Assembly (NCBI RefSeq): GCF_002149035.1
Contig: NZ_NGFP01000086.1
Span: forward strand, 1 to 33,004
Direction of reading: 5' to 3'
Source: Streptosporangium minutum
GTDB lineage: Bacteria > Actinomycetota > Actinomycetes > Streptosporangiales > Streptosporangiaceae
DNA length: 33,004 nt
Under the pieces are notes generated by a model that worked only from the letters and a program-made list of their open reading frames with translations, had not been told where the DNA came from and ran no database searches. Below are positions 26,178 through 33,004 of this stretch, piece after piece. Position 1 is the stretch's first letter. Every line of letters starts with the position of its first letter. Position numbers and translations under genes: made by a program.

Positions 26178-26831
26178 TCAGCAGGCCGCGGCACCCTCGT
26201 TGTACCCCTTGGCGAAGAGCGCCTGGCGCTGCTCCGCCGTACCGTGGGCGTCGGGGCGCAGCCAGTCGTCGGTGGGGTCCCCCGCCGCGGCGAGGTTGAG
26301 GAACAGCTCGTCCCTGTCGCCCGGCTCCGCCTCCAGCGACCCGCCGGCGACGAGCGCGCCGAGGGTGCCGCCCGCGTAGCAGTCGGCCTGGAGCTCGCGC
26401 TCCACGTTGAGCCGGAAGCCGCTGTTCAGCTGCGCCTGTACGGCGTGCCCGAACTCGTGCGGGATGATCACGTAGACCGAGCCGTCGCCCATCTCGTCGT
26501 AGAGCTTGCGCATCCAGCGCTCGTCGTAGGCGATGAAGTGCCCGTCGGCGCAGTAGAAGGCGTTGTTCGGCACCGAGGGCAGGCCGCCGCAGTCGGGGCC
26601 GTCGTCCCCCTGGTAGGCGGTGAAGGCGGTGACCGGGCGGTAGGCCAGCCCGTCGGCGGAGAAGGCCTGCCGCCAGTAGGCCTCGCTGAGCTCCCTGGCC
26701 AGCCGGATGTCGGACTCGAACGTCTGCCCCAGCGGGGCGGGCGTGGCGGCGTCGGGGCCCGGCCGGTCACTCCCGCAGGCCGCGGCTGTGGCCGTCAGGA
26801 GCAGCAGCAGAAGGCAGCGGAAGACTTTCAT
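26178..26831 (-). CDS. Neutral zinc metallopeptidase, putative lipoprotein
   Basis: 217 aa from ATG 26831 (an in-frame ATG at 26840 adds MRR). A hydrophobic signal MKVFRCLLLLLLTATAAACGS has Cys19 in a lipobox-like position, although Ala replaces Leu at -3. The zinc site HEFGH is at 125-129 within YVIIPHEFGHAVQAQL, with Glu146 in ERELQADCYAG as a probable third ligand, giving the HExxH...E pattern of actinobacterial neutral zinc metallopeptidases (YpfJ-like). Conserved cysteines at 81, 94 and near the C-terminus may form disulfides. It should act outside the cell. It lies 83 bases after the GCS2 gene on the same strand. Confidence 0.87.
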   Translation of the reverse strand: MKVFRCLLLLLLTATAAACGSDRPGPDAATPAPLGQTFESDIRLARELSEAYWRQAFSADGLAYRPVTAFTAYQGDDGPDCGGLPSVPNNAFYCADGHFIAYDERWMRKLYDEMGDGSVYVIIPHEFGHAVQAQLNSGFRLNVERELQADCYAGGTLGALVAGGSLEAEPGDRDELFLNLAAAGDPTDDWLRPDAHGTAEQRQALFAKGYNEGAAAC

Positions 26832-26914
26832 GCGCCTCATCCTGACCCAGCCGGCCGCTCCGTGCGACAGCTCTCCCACCGCTGACCGGTTTCCCCTGGA
26901 ATCGCCCGCGGGGG

Positions 26915-28384
26915 TCAGGGGGACGGCCAGGTGTGCACGGGCTCGTTGGTGTGCATGTGCTCGATGTAGCGCAGGGTCATCCGGCGCAGTGCCTCGTGCC
27001 TGTCGATGTCCCCCAGCTCCTTCACGGTGTCGATCTGCCAGCTCGCCCCGGTCCTGCCGGTCACGCACCGCTGCTCGATGATCCCCAGCAGCCGGTCCCT
27101 GTGCTCGGGGTTCACTCCCCACAGGTCGAGGCCCTCGTAGGCGAGCGGCAGCAGTCGGCGCAGGATCAGTTCGGCGGCGGCCACCTCGCCCAGTCCCGGC
27201 CAGTAGAGGCGCGCCTCCAGCCCGTGCCGGGCGGCGGCGTGCAGGTTGTCCCCGGCCGCGGCGAAGGACATGCGCGTCCACACCGGCCGTTCGGCGTGGG
27301 GAAGCATGCGCATGAGGCCGTAGTAGAACGCGGCGTTGGCGGCGGCGTCGGCGACCGACGGCCCGGCGGGCAGCACCCGGTTCTCCACCCGCAGGTGCGG
27401 GATGTCGCCGACGACGGCGTAGACCGGCCGGTTCCACCGGTAGACGGTGCCGTTGTGCAGGGTCAGCTCGTCCAGCGCGGGGGTCACGCCCCGGGCCAGC
27501 TCCTCACGCGGGTCGGCGTCCTCGCATATGGGCAGGAGCGCGGGGAAATAGCGCGCGTTCTCCTCGAACAGGTCGAAGACCGAGGTGATCCACCGCTCGC
27601 CGAACCACACCCTCGGCCGCACGCCCTGGGTCTTCAGCTCCACCGGCCGGGTGTCGGTGGCCTGCTCGAACAGCGGGATCCTGGTCTCCTGCCAGAGCTG
27701 CCGGCCGAACAGGAACGGGGAGTTGGCCGCCACCGCCACCTGGGCGCCCGCGATGGCCTGGGCCGCGTTCCAGTGGGCGGCGAAGGCCGCCGGGCTGACC
27801 TGGAGGTGGAGCTGGAGGCTCGTGCAGGCTGCCTCGGGTGTGATGCTGTCGGCGTAGGTGTCGAGGGTCTCCTCACCGTCGATCGACAGGTGCAGGTCCT
27901 CGCCCCTGGCCTCGAAGATCTGCTCGTTGAGCAGCTTGTAGCGCGGGTTGGCCGACAGCGTGCCCTCGTGCACGTCGCTCTCCCGCAGGGTGGGCAGGAT
28001 GCCCACCATCACCAGGTGCCCGCCGACCGTGTGGGCCCGGCCCTCCGCGTGGTTGAGCCGGTCCCGCACGACCTTCTCCAGCCGCACGGGGCCGTCCCCC
28101 TCAAGGGACTCCGGCATGACGTTGATCTCCACGTTGAACTGGCCGAGCTCGGTGGCCCAGTCCGGCTCGGCGATCGCCGCCAGCACCTCGGCGTTCTTCA
28201 TCGCGGGATCGCCGCGGTCGTCCACGAGGTTGAGCTCGATCTCCAGCCCGGCCTTCGGCTGGTCGAACTCGAACCTCGCCTCGCGCAGCATCTGCGCGAA
28301 GACGTCAAGACATCGGCGGACCTTGTCCCGGTATCGCCGTCGGTCCTCCCGGCTGAACACCATCGCAGGCACATCGCGACCCAT
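26915..28384 (-). CDS. Glutamate-cysteine ligase family (GCS2) protein
   Basis: 489 aa. It begins MGRDVPAMVFSREDRRRYRDKVRRCLDVF and contains KAGLEIELNLVDDRGDPAMKN, TELGQFNVEINV, VGGHLVMVGILPTL, LQLHLQV, and RVENRVLPAGPSVADAAANAAFYYGLMR, all typical of the actinobacterial GCS2 / glutamate-cysteine ligase family. The known reaction of the family is ATP-dependent joining of glutamate gamma-carboxyl to an amine, usually cysteine. In mycothiol producers the product could feed ergothioneine or another pathway, but no partner gene is nearby. The ATG lacks a strong ribosome-binding site. The start is 38 bases after the response regulator stop, so they may be co-transcribed. Confidence 0.88.
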   Translation of the reverse strand: MGRDVPAMVFSREDRRRYRDKVRRCLDVFAQMLREARFEFDQPKAGLEIELNLVDDRGDPAMKNAEVLAAIAEPDWATELGQFNVEINVMPESLEGDGPVRLEKVVRDRLNHAEGRAHTVGGHLVMVGILPTLRESDVHEGTLSANPRYKLLNEQIFEARGEDLHLSIDGEETLDTYADSITPEAACTSLQLHLQVSPAAFAAHWNAAQAIAGAQVAVAANSPFLFGRQLWQETRIPLFEQATDTRPVELKTQGVRPRVWFGERWITSVFDLFEENARYFPALLPICEDADPREELARGVTPALDELTLHNGTVYRWNRPVYAVVGDIPHLRVENRVLPAGPSVADAAANAAFYYGLMRMLPHAERPVWTRMSFAAAGDNLHAAARHGLEARLYWPGLGEVAAAELILRRLLPLAYEGLDLWGVNPEHRDRLLGIIEQRCVTGRTGASWQIDTVKELGDIDRHEALRRMTLRYIEHMHTNEPVHTWPSP

Positions 28385-28422
28385 ACTTCGCAGAGTCGCA
28401 CATAAGTTACAGATAGTACAGG
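28385..28422 (-). promoter_or_regulatory. AT-rich gap that may hold a promoter for the GCS2 gene
   Basis: On the minus strand the 38 bases contain TACTATCTGTAACTTATG, unusually AT-rich for this DNA, with several -10-like hexamers. It may give the GCS2 gene its own promoter besides read-through from the regulator. No clear -35 was assigned. Confidence 0.3.
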
Positions 28423-29061
28423 TCAGACCAGACGTCGTGCGGTGGCCCACCGGGAGAGCTCGTGGCGGTTGGAGAGCTGAAGCTTGCGCAGGACGGACGA
28501 GACGTGGGTCTCCACGGTCTTGACCGAGATGAACAGCTCCTTGGCGATCTCCTTGTAGGCGTAGCCCCGGGCGATCAGCCGCAGGACCTCGCGTTCGCGC
28601 TGGGTCAGCGAGTCGAGCTCCGGGTCGATCGGCGGGGCCTCGCTGGAGGCGAAGGCGTCCAGCACGAAGCCGGCCAGTCTCGGGGAGAACACCGCGTCGC
28701 CGTCGGCCACCCGGCGGATGGCGTCGGTGAGCTCGCGACCGCTGATGGTCTTGGTGACATATCCCCGGGCACCGCCGCGGATCACGCCGATGACGTCCTC
28801 TGCGGCGTCGGAGACCGACAGCGCGAGGAAGCGGACCGAGGAGCCGGGGCCGAGGACACGGCGGAGCACCTCCTGGCCGCCGCCGCCGGGCATGTGCACG
28901 TCGAGCAGGACCACGTCGGGCTGGAGCTCCGCGATCGTCCTGACCGCGGACTCGACGTCCTCGGCCTCCCCGATCACCTCGATGGAGTCGCCCAGCTCGG
29001 CGCGGACACCGGAGCGGAACAACCGGTGGTCGTCGACGATCAGAACCCTGATGGCGCTCAT
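28423..29061 (-). CDS. NarL/LiaR-family response regulator
   Basis: 212 aa. The receiver domain has the acidic pair Asp10-Asp11, phospho-acceptor Asp54 in VLLDVHMPG, and Lys104 in YVTKTI. The LuxR-type DNA-binding domain is at about 148-206 (LTQREREVLRLIARGYAYKEIAKELFISVKTVETHVSSVLRKL). GGAGGG precedes the ATG. It lies 55 bases downstream of the histidine kinase on the same strand, its presumed phosphodonor. The pair and the divergent PspC/LiaF-like protein suggest an envelope-stress system. Confidence 0.95.
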   Translation of the reverse strand: MSAIRVLIVDDHRLFRSGVRAELGDSIEVIGEAEDVESAVRTIAELQPDVVLLDVHMPGGGGQEVLRRVLGPGSSVRFLALSVSDAAEDVIGVIRGGARGYVTKTISGRELTDAIRRVADGDAVFSPRLAGFVLDAFASSEAPPIDPELDSLTQREREVLRLIARGYAYKEIAKELFISVKTVETHVSSVLRKLQLSNRHELSRWATARRLV

Positions 29062-29116
29062 GAGCCCTCCCCCGCCGTCCGCGCTTCCGCACTGCCGTTC
29101 TTCCTGGCTCGCTCGC

Positions 29117-30331
29117 TCACGTCTTCTCCAGCTTCATGGTCAACATCACTTCCGTGCCCTCGCCGGGCTCGGTCCGCACCCGGGCGCTGCCGCCGTGGCG
29201 CTCCATCCTGCCGATGATCGACTGGCGGATGCCCATCCGGTCCTCGGGCACCTGTCCCATGTCGAACCCGACACCGCGGTCCCGGATGAAGACGGTGACC
29301 TCCTCCGGCTCCGCCTCGGCGTAGACGGAGACGACCGATGATTCAGAGTATTTCGCGGCGTTGACCATAGCTTGCCGTGCGGCCTGCATCATCGCGGACA
29401 GTTCCGGAGTCAGCGGGCAGTCGCCGACGCAGACGACCTCGATCGGCACCCCGTGCGCGTCCTCCTCCTCGGCCGCGACCCGGCGCACTGCCGCGGCCAC
29501 CGAGGCGTCGGCGTCCTGTTTCGGCTGGTAGAGCCAGTTGCGCAGCTCACGTTCCTGGGAGCGGGCGAGCCGCATCACCTCACGTGAGTCATTGGCGTTG
29601 CGCTGGATCAGCGTGAGCGTGTGCAGCACGGAGTCGTGCACGTGCGCGGCGAACTCGGCGCGCTCCTCCTGCCGTATGCGCTCGCGGCGCTCCCGCTGCA
29701 GCTCCTTCCACAGCGCGGCCAGCCACGGGGCGGCGATCAGCGCGACGCCGCCCACGACCACCAGTGTGAACATGACGCCGGGACGGGCGCTGCCCAGCTC
29801 GTCGGTGACCACCAGGAAGCCGATGGCGCCGACCACGACGAGCGCCAGCCCGGCGAGCGTGCGGACCCGGTTCTGGCGCACCTGGCCGACCGTCGAGTTC
29901 ATCCAGCGCTGCCGCCGGTCCGGGTCGGCCTGCTGCCACAGGATCAGCGAGCCGATCCCACCGACCGCGATCGGCCACGCGCCGATCCCGCCGGTCGAGG
30001 TCCCGGTGAGCCAGCCGAGGGCCATCAGCGCCAGCCCGATCGCGCCGTAGGCGGCGACCTGGCTCCAGTCGCGGGAGGGCTCCCTGCCCTCGTACGGCTC
30101 GCGCGAGGTGAACATCCACAGCGCCGCGTAGGCTACGGCGCCGATCCCGTCCAGGACGGTGAGCAGCACGAACGCCAGCCGCAGCGCGACCGGGTCGAGC
30201 CGGAGCTGGGCGGCGGCGCCCTGGGCCACCCCGGCGACCAGACGACCCTCCACCGGCCTGATCAGCCGAGGGAGAGCGGGTGCCTCCGGGGGCGCGGGCG
30301 CCGCGTCACGAATTGTCTGTCGGTCAGCCAT
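29117..30331 (-). CDS. PspC-domain histidine kinase (LiaS/DesK-like)
   Basis: 404 aa from ATG 30331. An N-terminal PspC-like domain at about 21-77 (RLIRPVEGRLVAGVAQGAAAQLRLDPVALRLAFVLL) is followed by further membrane helices up to about 205. HisKA_3 at 222-268 has the phospho-acceptor His232 in AAHVHDSVLHTLTLIQ; the ATPase domain has Asn324 (QAMVNAAKYS) and the G box DRGVGFD at 351-357. An N-terminal PspC domain in a kinase is known in actinobacteria and probably senses membrane state. The start has no clear ribosome-binding site, so it may be translated from a leaderless transcript. It is divergent from the PspC/LiaF-like gene at 30473. Confidence 0.93.
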   Translation of the reverse strand: MADRQTIRDAAPAPPEAPALPRLIRPVEGRLVAGVAQGAAAQLRLDPVALRLAFVLLTVLDGIGAVAYAALWMFTSREPYEGREPSRDWSQVAAYGAIGLALMALGWLTGTSTGGIGAWPIAVGGIGSLILWQQADPDRRQRWMNSTVGQVRQNRVRTLAGLALVVVGAIGFLVVTDELGSARPGVMFTLVVVGGVALIAAPWLAALWKELQRERRERIRQEERAEFAAHVHDSVLHTLTLIQRNANDSREVMRLARSQERELRNWLYQPKQDADASVAAAVRRVAAEEEDAHGVPIEVVCVGDCPLTPELSAMMQAARQAMVNAAKYSESSVVSVYAEAEPEEVTVFIRDRGVGFDMGQVPEDRMGIRQSIIGRMERHGGSARVRTEPGEGTEVMLTMKLEKT

Positions 30332-30400
30332 ATCGTCAGCATCGTCACACGTCGGGGCACCTCTTCGCATCCGGCGTTCCCCTGACGCGACCCTGAGAGA

Positions 30401-30461
30401 GGCCTTCCCGCTCCGGGAGGACTCAGGGGTCTCCCGGATGCGATCTCCGCCGGGGAAGGCC
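30401..30461 (+). promoter_or_regulatory. Nested inverted repeats in the leader of the PspC/LiaF-like gene
   Basis: Outer arms GGCCTTCCC (30401-30409) and GGGAAGGCC (30453-30461) enclose inner arms TCCGGGA (30412-30418) and TCCCGGA (30432-30438), with a GAC/GTC pair inside at 30420-30422 and 30429-30431. The right outer arm contains the GGGGAAGG that is the only ribosome-binding-like sequence before the ATG at 30473. If transcribed, folding could hide it. As DNA it could be an operator for the LiaR-like regulator. Confidence 0.55.
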
Positions 30462-30472
30462 ACGATTGGAAC

Positions 30473-32170
30473 ATGACCGACACCGGGAACGCACAGGACC
30501 CGGCGAGCACCTCGTCCGACTCGCCGCCCGCATCCCCCCTTGCTGAGGAACGCGTGCTCCGCCGCAGTGACGAGGGCCGCATGCTCACCGGCGTCTGCGC
30601 GGGCCTGGGCCGCTACGCCGGGATCGACCCGGTGCTGTTCCGCGTCGGCTTCGCGGTGCTGGTCCTCGGCTCCGGGATCGGCATCATGCTCTACATCGCG
30701 GCGTTCCTGCTGATGCGGGAGGCGACCGGCGGCCCGGGATACGTGGAGCAGTGGACCCGGCGCACCTTCGACAGCGAGACCGTGCTGGCCCTGCTGACCG
30801 GCGTGTTCGCCTTCGGGCTGATCATCAACCTGTCCTCGGACGGCATCGGCACCGGCACGGTCGTGGTCGGCACGCTGTTCGCCATCGTCCTGCTGGCCGC
30901 CCACGCCCGCGGCGTCGACCTGCTGGCCGTGGTCCGTTCGCTGCCCGATCGGCTCCGCGGCCGTCGCGTTCCCCGCCCGTCCGGGCCGCCGCCCGCGGCC
31001 TTCGCCCCGGCCCCGCCTGTCGCGCACCCCTACCCGGCAGCGCACCCGCGGACCGGATCGATGTCCACCGTCCCCTACGCGGCTCAGGCCCCGGCCCCGG
31101 CCGCAGGCCCGGCGCCGGTCCCCGCCCCGCAGGGCGGCGGCACAGCTCCGGCCGGGGACATCCCGTCCGCCGGGAGCACGCCGCTCCCCGCGGACACGCC
31201 CTCCACCGCGGACACCCCGTCACCGCAGAGCGCGCCGCCGTACACGGAGACGGAGCCGGTCGCGGACACGCCGTACGCGGAGAGGGCGCCGGTCGCGGAC
31301 ACGCCGTCACCGGGGAACGCGCCGCCGTACGGGGGCACGGCGCCGGTCGCGGACGGCCCGCCGCGGGGCGCGTTCCCCGCCGGGGACATGCCGCCGCCTC
31401 CCCGGCCCGCCGCCAGGCCGTCGTTCGACTCCTCCGGCGAGCCGTTCTCGCCCTACGGGCCCTACCAGCCCCTGGACCCGCGCAGGCGGCAGCAGCAGTA
31501 CTCCCCCTATGACCTCTCCGGGTACGGCGGGCCGGCCCGGACGGCGCCCCGGCCGAAGCGGCCCCGGTCGTTCGTCGGAGGCGTCACCCTGTGCCTGGCC
31601 ATGATCGTTGGAGGGATCATCATGGCGATCCAAGCCACGTCGGGATCGGTCAACATGACGATCGCCGGAGGCGCGATGCTGATCACCATCGGCGCCGGCC
31701 TCCTGGTCGCCGCCTGGTTCGGCCGGGGCGCGGCCCTGGTCGCGGCGGGCACGATCATCTCGATCGCCCTGGTCGCGGGGTCCACGCTGACCGACATGCC
31801 GAAGAGGTTCGGCAGCTACCGCTGGGAGCCGACCAAGTTGTCCGAGATCGCCGCGGACTATGACGTGGGCGTCGGCGAGGGCACCCTCGACCTCAGCGAC
31901 CTGACGTTCCCGCCGGGCTCGCGGACCGTCTTCGACGCCTCCGTCTCGGTGGGGCAGATCAGCGTGATCCTGCCGCCGACGGTCCGGGTCGTGGTCAACG
32001 GATCCACCAAACTGGGCGACGTCAAGATCGACCATGCGGTGGAGGGCGGGGCCGACATTCAGCACAACAGGGTCCTGGAGCCCGAGACGGCCCCGGAGGG
32101 CGACGTGGCGACCGTCGTCCTGAACGTCAAGGCGGGCATCGGAGACGTGGAGGTGCGCCGTGCGGCCTGA
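30473..32170 (+). CDS. PspC-domain membrane protein with Pro-rich linker and LiaF-like C-terminal domain
   Basis: 565 aa. An N-terminal PspC domain at about 27-86 (RVLRRSDEGRMLTGVCAGLGRYAGIDPVLFRVGF) and further helices to about 145 are followed by a long Pro/Ala-rich linker (about 165-350) with ADTPS and PVADTP-type repeats. A second membrane block (VTLCLAMIVGGIIMAIQ to AGTIISIALVAG) precedes a C-terminal beta domain of about 100 residues (LDLSDLTFP, VSVGQISVILPPTVRVVVNGSTKLGDVKID, GIGDVEVRRA) like the LiaF/DUF2154 fold. In Firmicutes LiaF inhibits LiaRS; here the kinase gene is divergent, so a similar role is inferred. The next gene overlaps its 3' end. Confidence 0.9.
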   Translation: MTDTGNAQDPASTSSDSPPASPLAEERVLRRSDEGRMLTGVCAGLGRYAGIDPVLFRVGFAVLVLGSGIGIMLYIAAFLLMREATGGPGYVEQWTRRTFDSETVLALLTGVFAFGLIINLSSDGIGTGTVVVGTLFAIVLLAAHARGVDLLAVVRSLPDRLRGRRVPRPSGPPPAAFAPAPPVAHPYPAAHPRTGSMSTVPYAAQAPAPAAGPAPVPAPQGGGTAPAGDIPSAGSTPLPADTPSTADTPSPQSAPPYTETEPVADTPYAERAPVADTPSPGNAPPYGGTAPVADGPPRGAFPAGDMPPPPRPAARPSFDSSGEPFSPYGPYQPLDPRRRQQQYSPYDLSGYGGPARTAPRPKRPRSFVGGVTLCLAMIVGGIIMAIQATSGSVNMTIAGGAMLITIGAGLLVAAWFGRGAALVAAGTIISIALVAGSTLTDMPKRFGSYRWEPTKLSEIAADYDVGVGEGTLDLSDLTFPPGSRTVFDASVSVGQISVILPPTVRVVVNGSTKLGDVKIDHAVEGGADIQHNRVLEPETAPEGDVATVVLNVKAGIGDVEVRRAA

Positions 32171-32369
32171 GGTCGACCGGACGACGGAGCGCGGCAGGCG
32201 GCACCGGACAGACTGGATGGCCCTGCTCAGCGGCATGCTGTTCATCGCGGTCGGGACCGTGTTCATCAGCCGGCCGGGCATCGAACCGGCGATCATGATC
32301 CCGGTCGTCCTGGGCGGCCTGGGCTTCGCGGGCCTGGTCGCCATCCTCGTCCGGGCGGTCCGGCGCTAG
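32160..32369 (+). CDS. 69-aa membrane protein, coupled to the PspC/LiaF-like gene
   Basis: Begins at GTG 32160, eleven bases inside the end of the preceding gene, with GGAGG about six bases upstream. A basic N-terminus (MRPEVDRTTERGRRHRTDW) leads into two hydrophobic helices (MALLSGMLFIAVGTVFI and AIMIPVVLGGLGFAGLVAILV) and ends in VRAVRR. The overlap indicates translational coupling, so it is probably an accessory subunit of the PspC protein. Function unknown. Nothing clear separates it from the next gene, 45 bases downstream. Confidence 0.82.
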   Translation: MRPEVDRTTERGRRHRTDWMALLSGMLFIAVGTVFISRPGIEPAIMIPVVLGGLGFAGLVAILVRAVRR

Positions 32370-32402
32370 ACCGACCTCACGGCATTCATTCAGCCCAAGC
32401 GT

Positions 32403-32408
32403 TAGACT
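32403..32408 (+). promoter_or_regulatory. Possible -10 box for a leaderless CGNR gene
   Basis: TAGACT lies six bases upstream of ATG 32415, the distance at which a transcript would begin at the start codon. GGAGG touches the ATG and is too close to act normally for it. No strong -35 is seen upstream. Confidence 0.35.
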
Positions 32409-32414
32409 TGGAGG

Positions 32415-32990
32415 ATGTTGGTCCTGGAGTTCGTCAGCACGGTCCGCGCGACCCGGAGCGGGCTGCTGGACACGCTCTCGGACGTCGAGGGCATGACCGG
32501 ATGGGGCCGGGCCCACGCCGCCGAGCTGGGGCTCACCGCCGCCTTCACCGCCACCGAGGACCTGTGGCGCGAGGTGGTGGAGCTGCGGCAGGCCGTACGG
32601 GCCCTGCTCGCCAAGGCCGTCGCGCCGGGCCCGGCGAGCAGTGCGGACGCCGACCGGCTGCCGGGATTCGCCGAGTCGCTCGACCTGGTCAACGCTGCGG
32701 CGCTCGCCGCGCCGCTGGCCCCCCGGCTGGACTGGCCGGCCGAGGGCGCCCCGGTGGCCACGAGCGTCCCGGCGGGCGAGAGGGGGGAGTCCCCGCGCGT
32801 CCGCGCCGCCCTCGCCAGGTCGGCGATAGAGCTGCTGGCCGGACCGGCCCGCGAGCAGCTGCGCGCGTGCCCGGCCCCCCGCTGCGTGCTCTATTTCGTC
32901 AAGGAGCACAGCCGCCAGGAGTGGTGCTCGGTCGGGTGCGGCAACCGGGCCCGCGCCGCCCGCCACTACCACCAGCACAAGAGCCGGTGA
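32415..32990 (+). CDS. CGNR zinc-finger (ABATE-domain) transcriptional regulator
   Basis: 191 aa. An N-terminal ABATE-like helical domain (LEFVSTVRATRSG, LWREVVELRQAVRALL, SLDLVNAAAL) is followed by a C-terminal zinc finger with Cys152, Cys157, Cys171 and Cys175 in LRACPAPRCVLYFV and EWCSVGCGNRARAARHYHQHK, including the CGNR signature. Such proteins are putative stress-related regulators, with targets rarely known. The ATG at 32415 has GGAGG immediately before it; TTG 32418 is an alternative start. The gene ends just inside the right edge. It follows the small membrane gene after 45 bases. Confidence 0.93.
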   Translation: MLVLEFVSTVRATRSGLLDTLSDVEGMTGWGRAHAAELGLTAAFTATEDLWREVVELRQAVRALLAKAVAPGPASSADADRLPGFAESLDLVNAAALAAPLAPRLDWPAEGAPVATSVPAGERGESPRVRAALARSAIELLAGPAREQLRACPAPRCVLYFVKEHSRQEWCSVGCGNRARAARHYHQHKSR

Positions 32991-33004
32991 TCTCCGGGCC
33001 CGCC

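Overview
The window is GC-rich, densely coded chromosomal DNA of a filamentous-type actinobacterium. A WhiB-family protein, a PcrA-type helicase, an IcmB-like cobalamin subunit, CGNR and FHA regulators, PspC proteins and strong hairpin terminators without U-tracts all fit this. Gene content suggests Streptosporangiales, but that is inference. No rRNA, tRNA, CRISPR, transposase or phage gene was seen.

Left part (1-14,071) is mostly conserved housekeeping DNA. A Ser/Thr kinase runs off the left edge and is divergent from a sigma-factor-like/TM/beta-propeller fusion. Then come a minus-strand citrate synthase - small membrane protein - isocitrate dehydrogenase cluster, an FHA/winged-helix regulator, folD with a previously easy-to-miss 57-codon membrane gene just upstream, purN-purH, two membrane proteins, sucC-sucD and icmB. 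Together these supply the TCA cycle, one-carbon units, the last purine steps and B12-dependent acyl-CoA isomerisation.

Middle part (about 14,100-20,880) looks accessory. Four paralogous secreted proteins of about 250-300 aa, all on the plus strand, each have a Sec signal peptide without a lipobox and a LppX/LprG/LolA-like C-terminal motif. Between the first and second, on the opposite strand, sits a large secreted protein with two CBM35-like modules, two FN3 modules and a PQQ-type sugar dehydrogenase propeller. It has a perfect inverted repeat overlapping its probable promoter. This block is the best candidate for an undescribed system.

Right part (20,888-33,004) holds pcrA, a PIG-L/LmbE deacetylase, an orphan FetB-type permease, a CPBP protease with expanded internal repeats and a probable coupled leader peptide, a WhiB protein, a zinc metalloprotease lipoprotein, a GCS2-family ligase, and a LuxR response regulator plus a histidine kinase with an N-terminal PspC domain. 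Divergent from the kinase is a PspC/LiaF-like membrane protein with a tightly overlapping small membrane gene. This arrangement suggests a LiaFSR-like envelope-stress module. A CGNR zinc-finger regulator closes the window.
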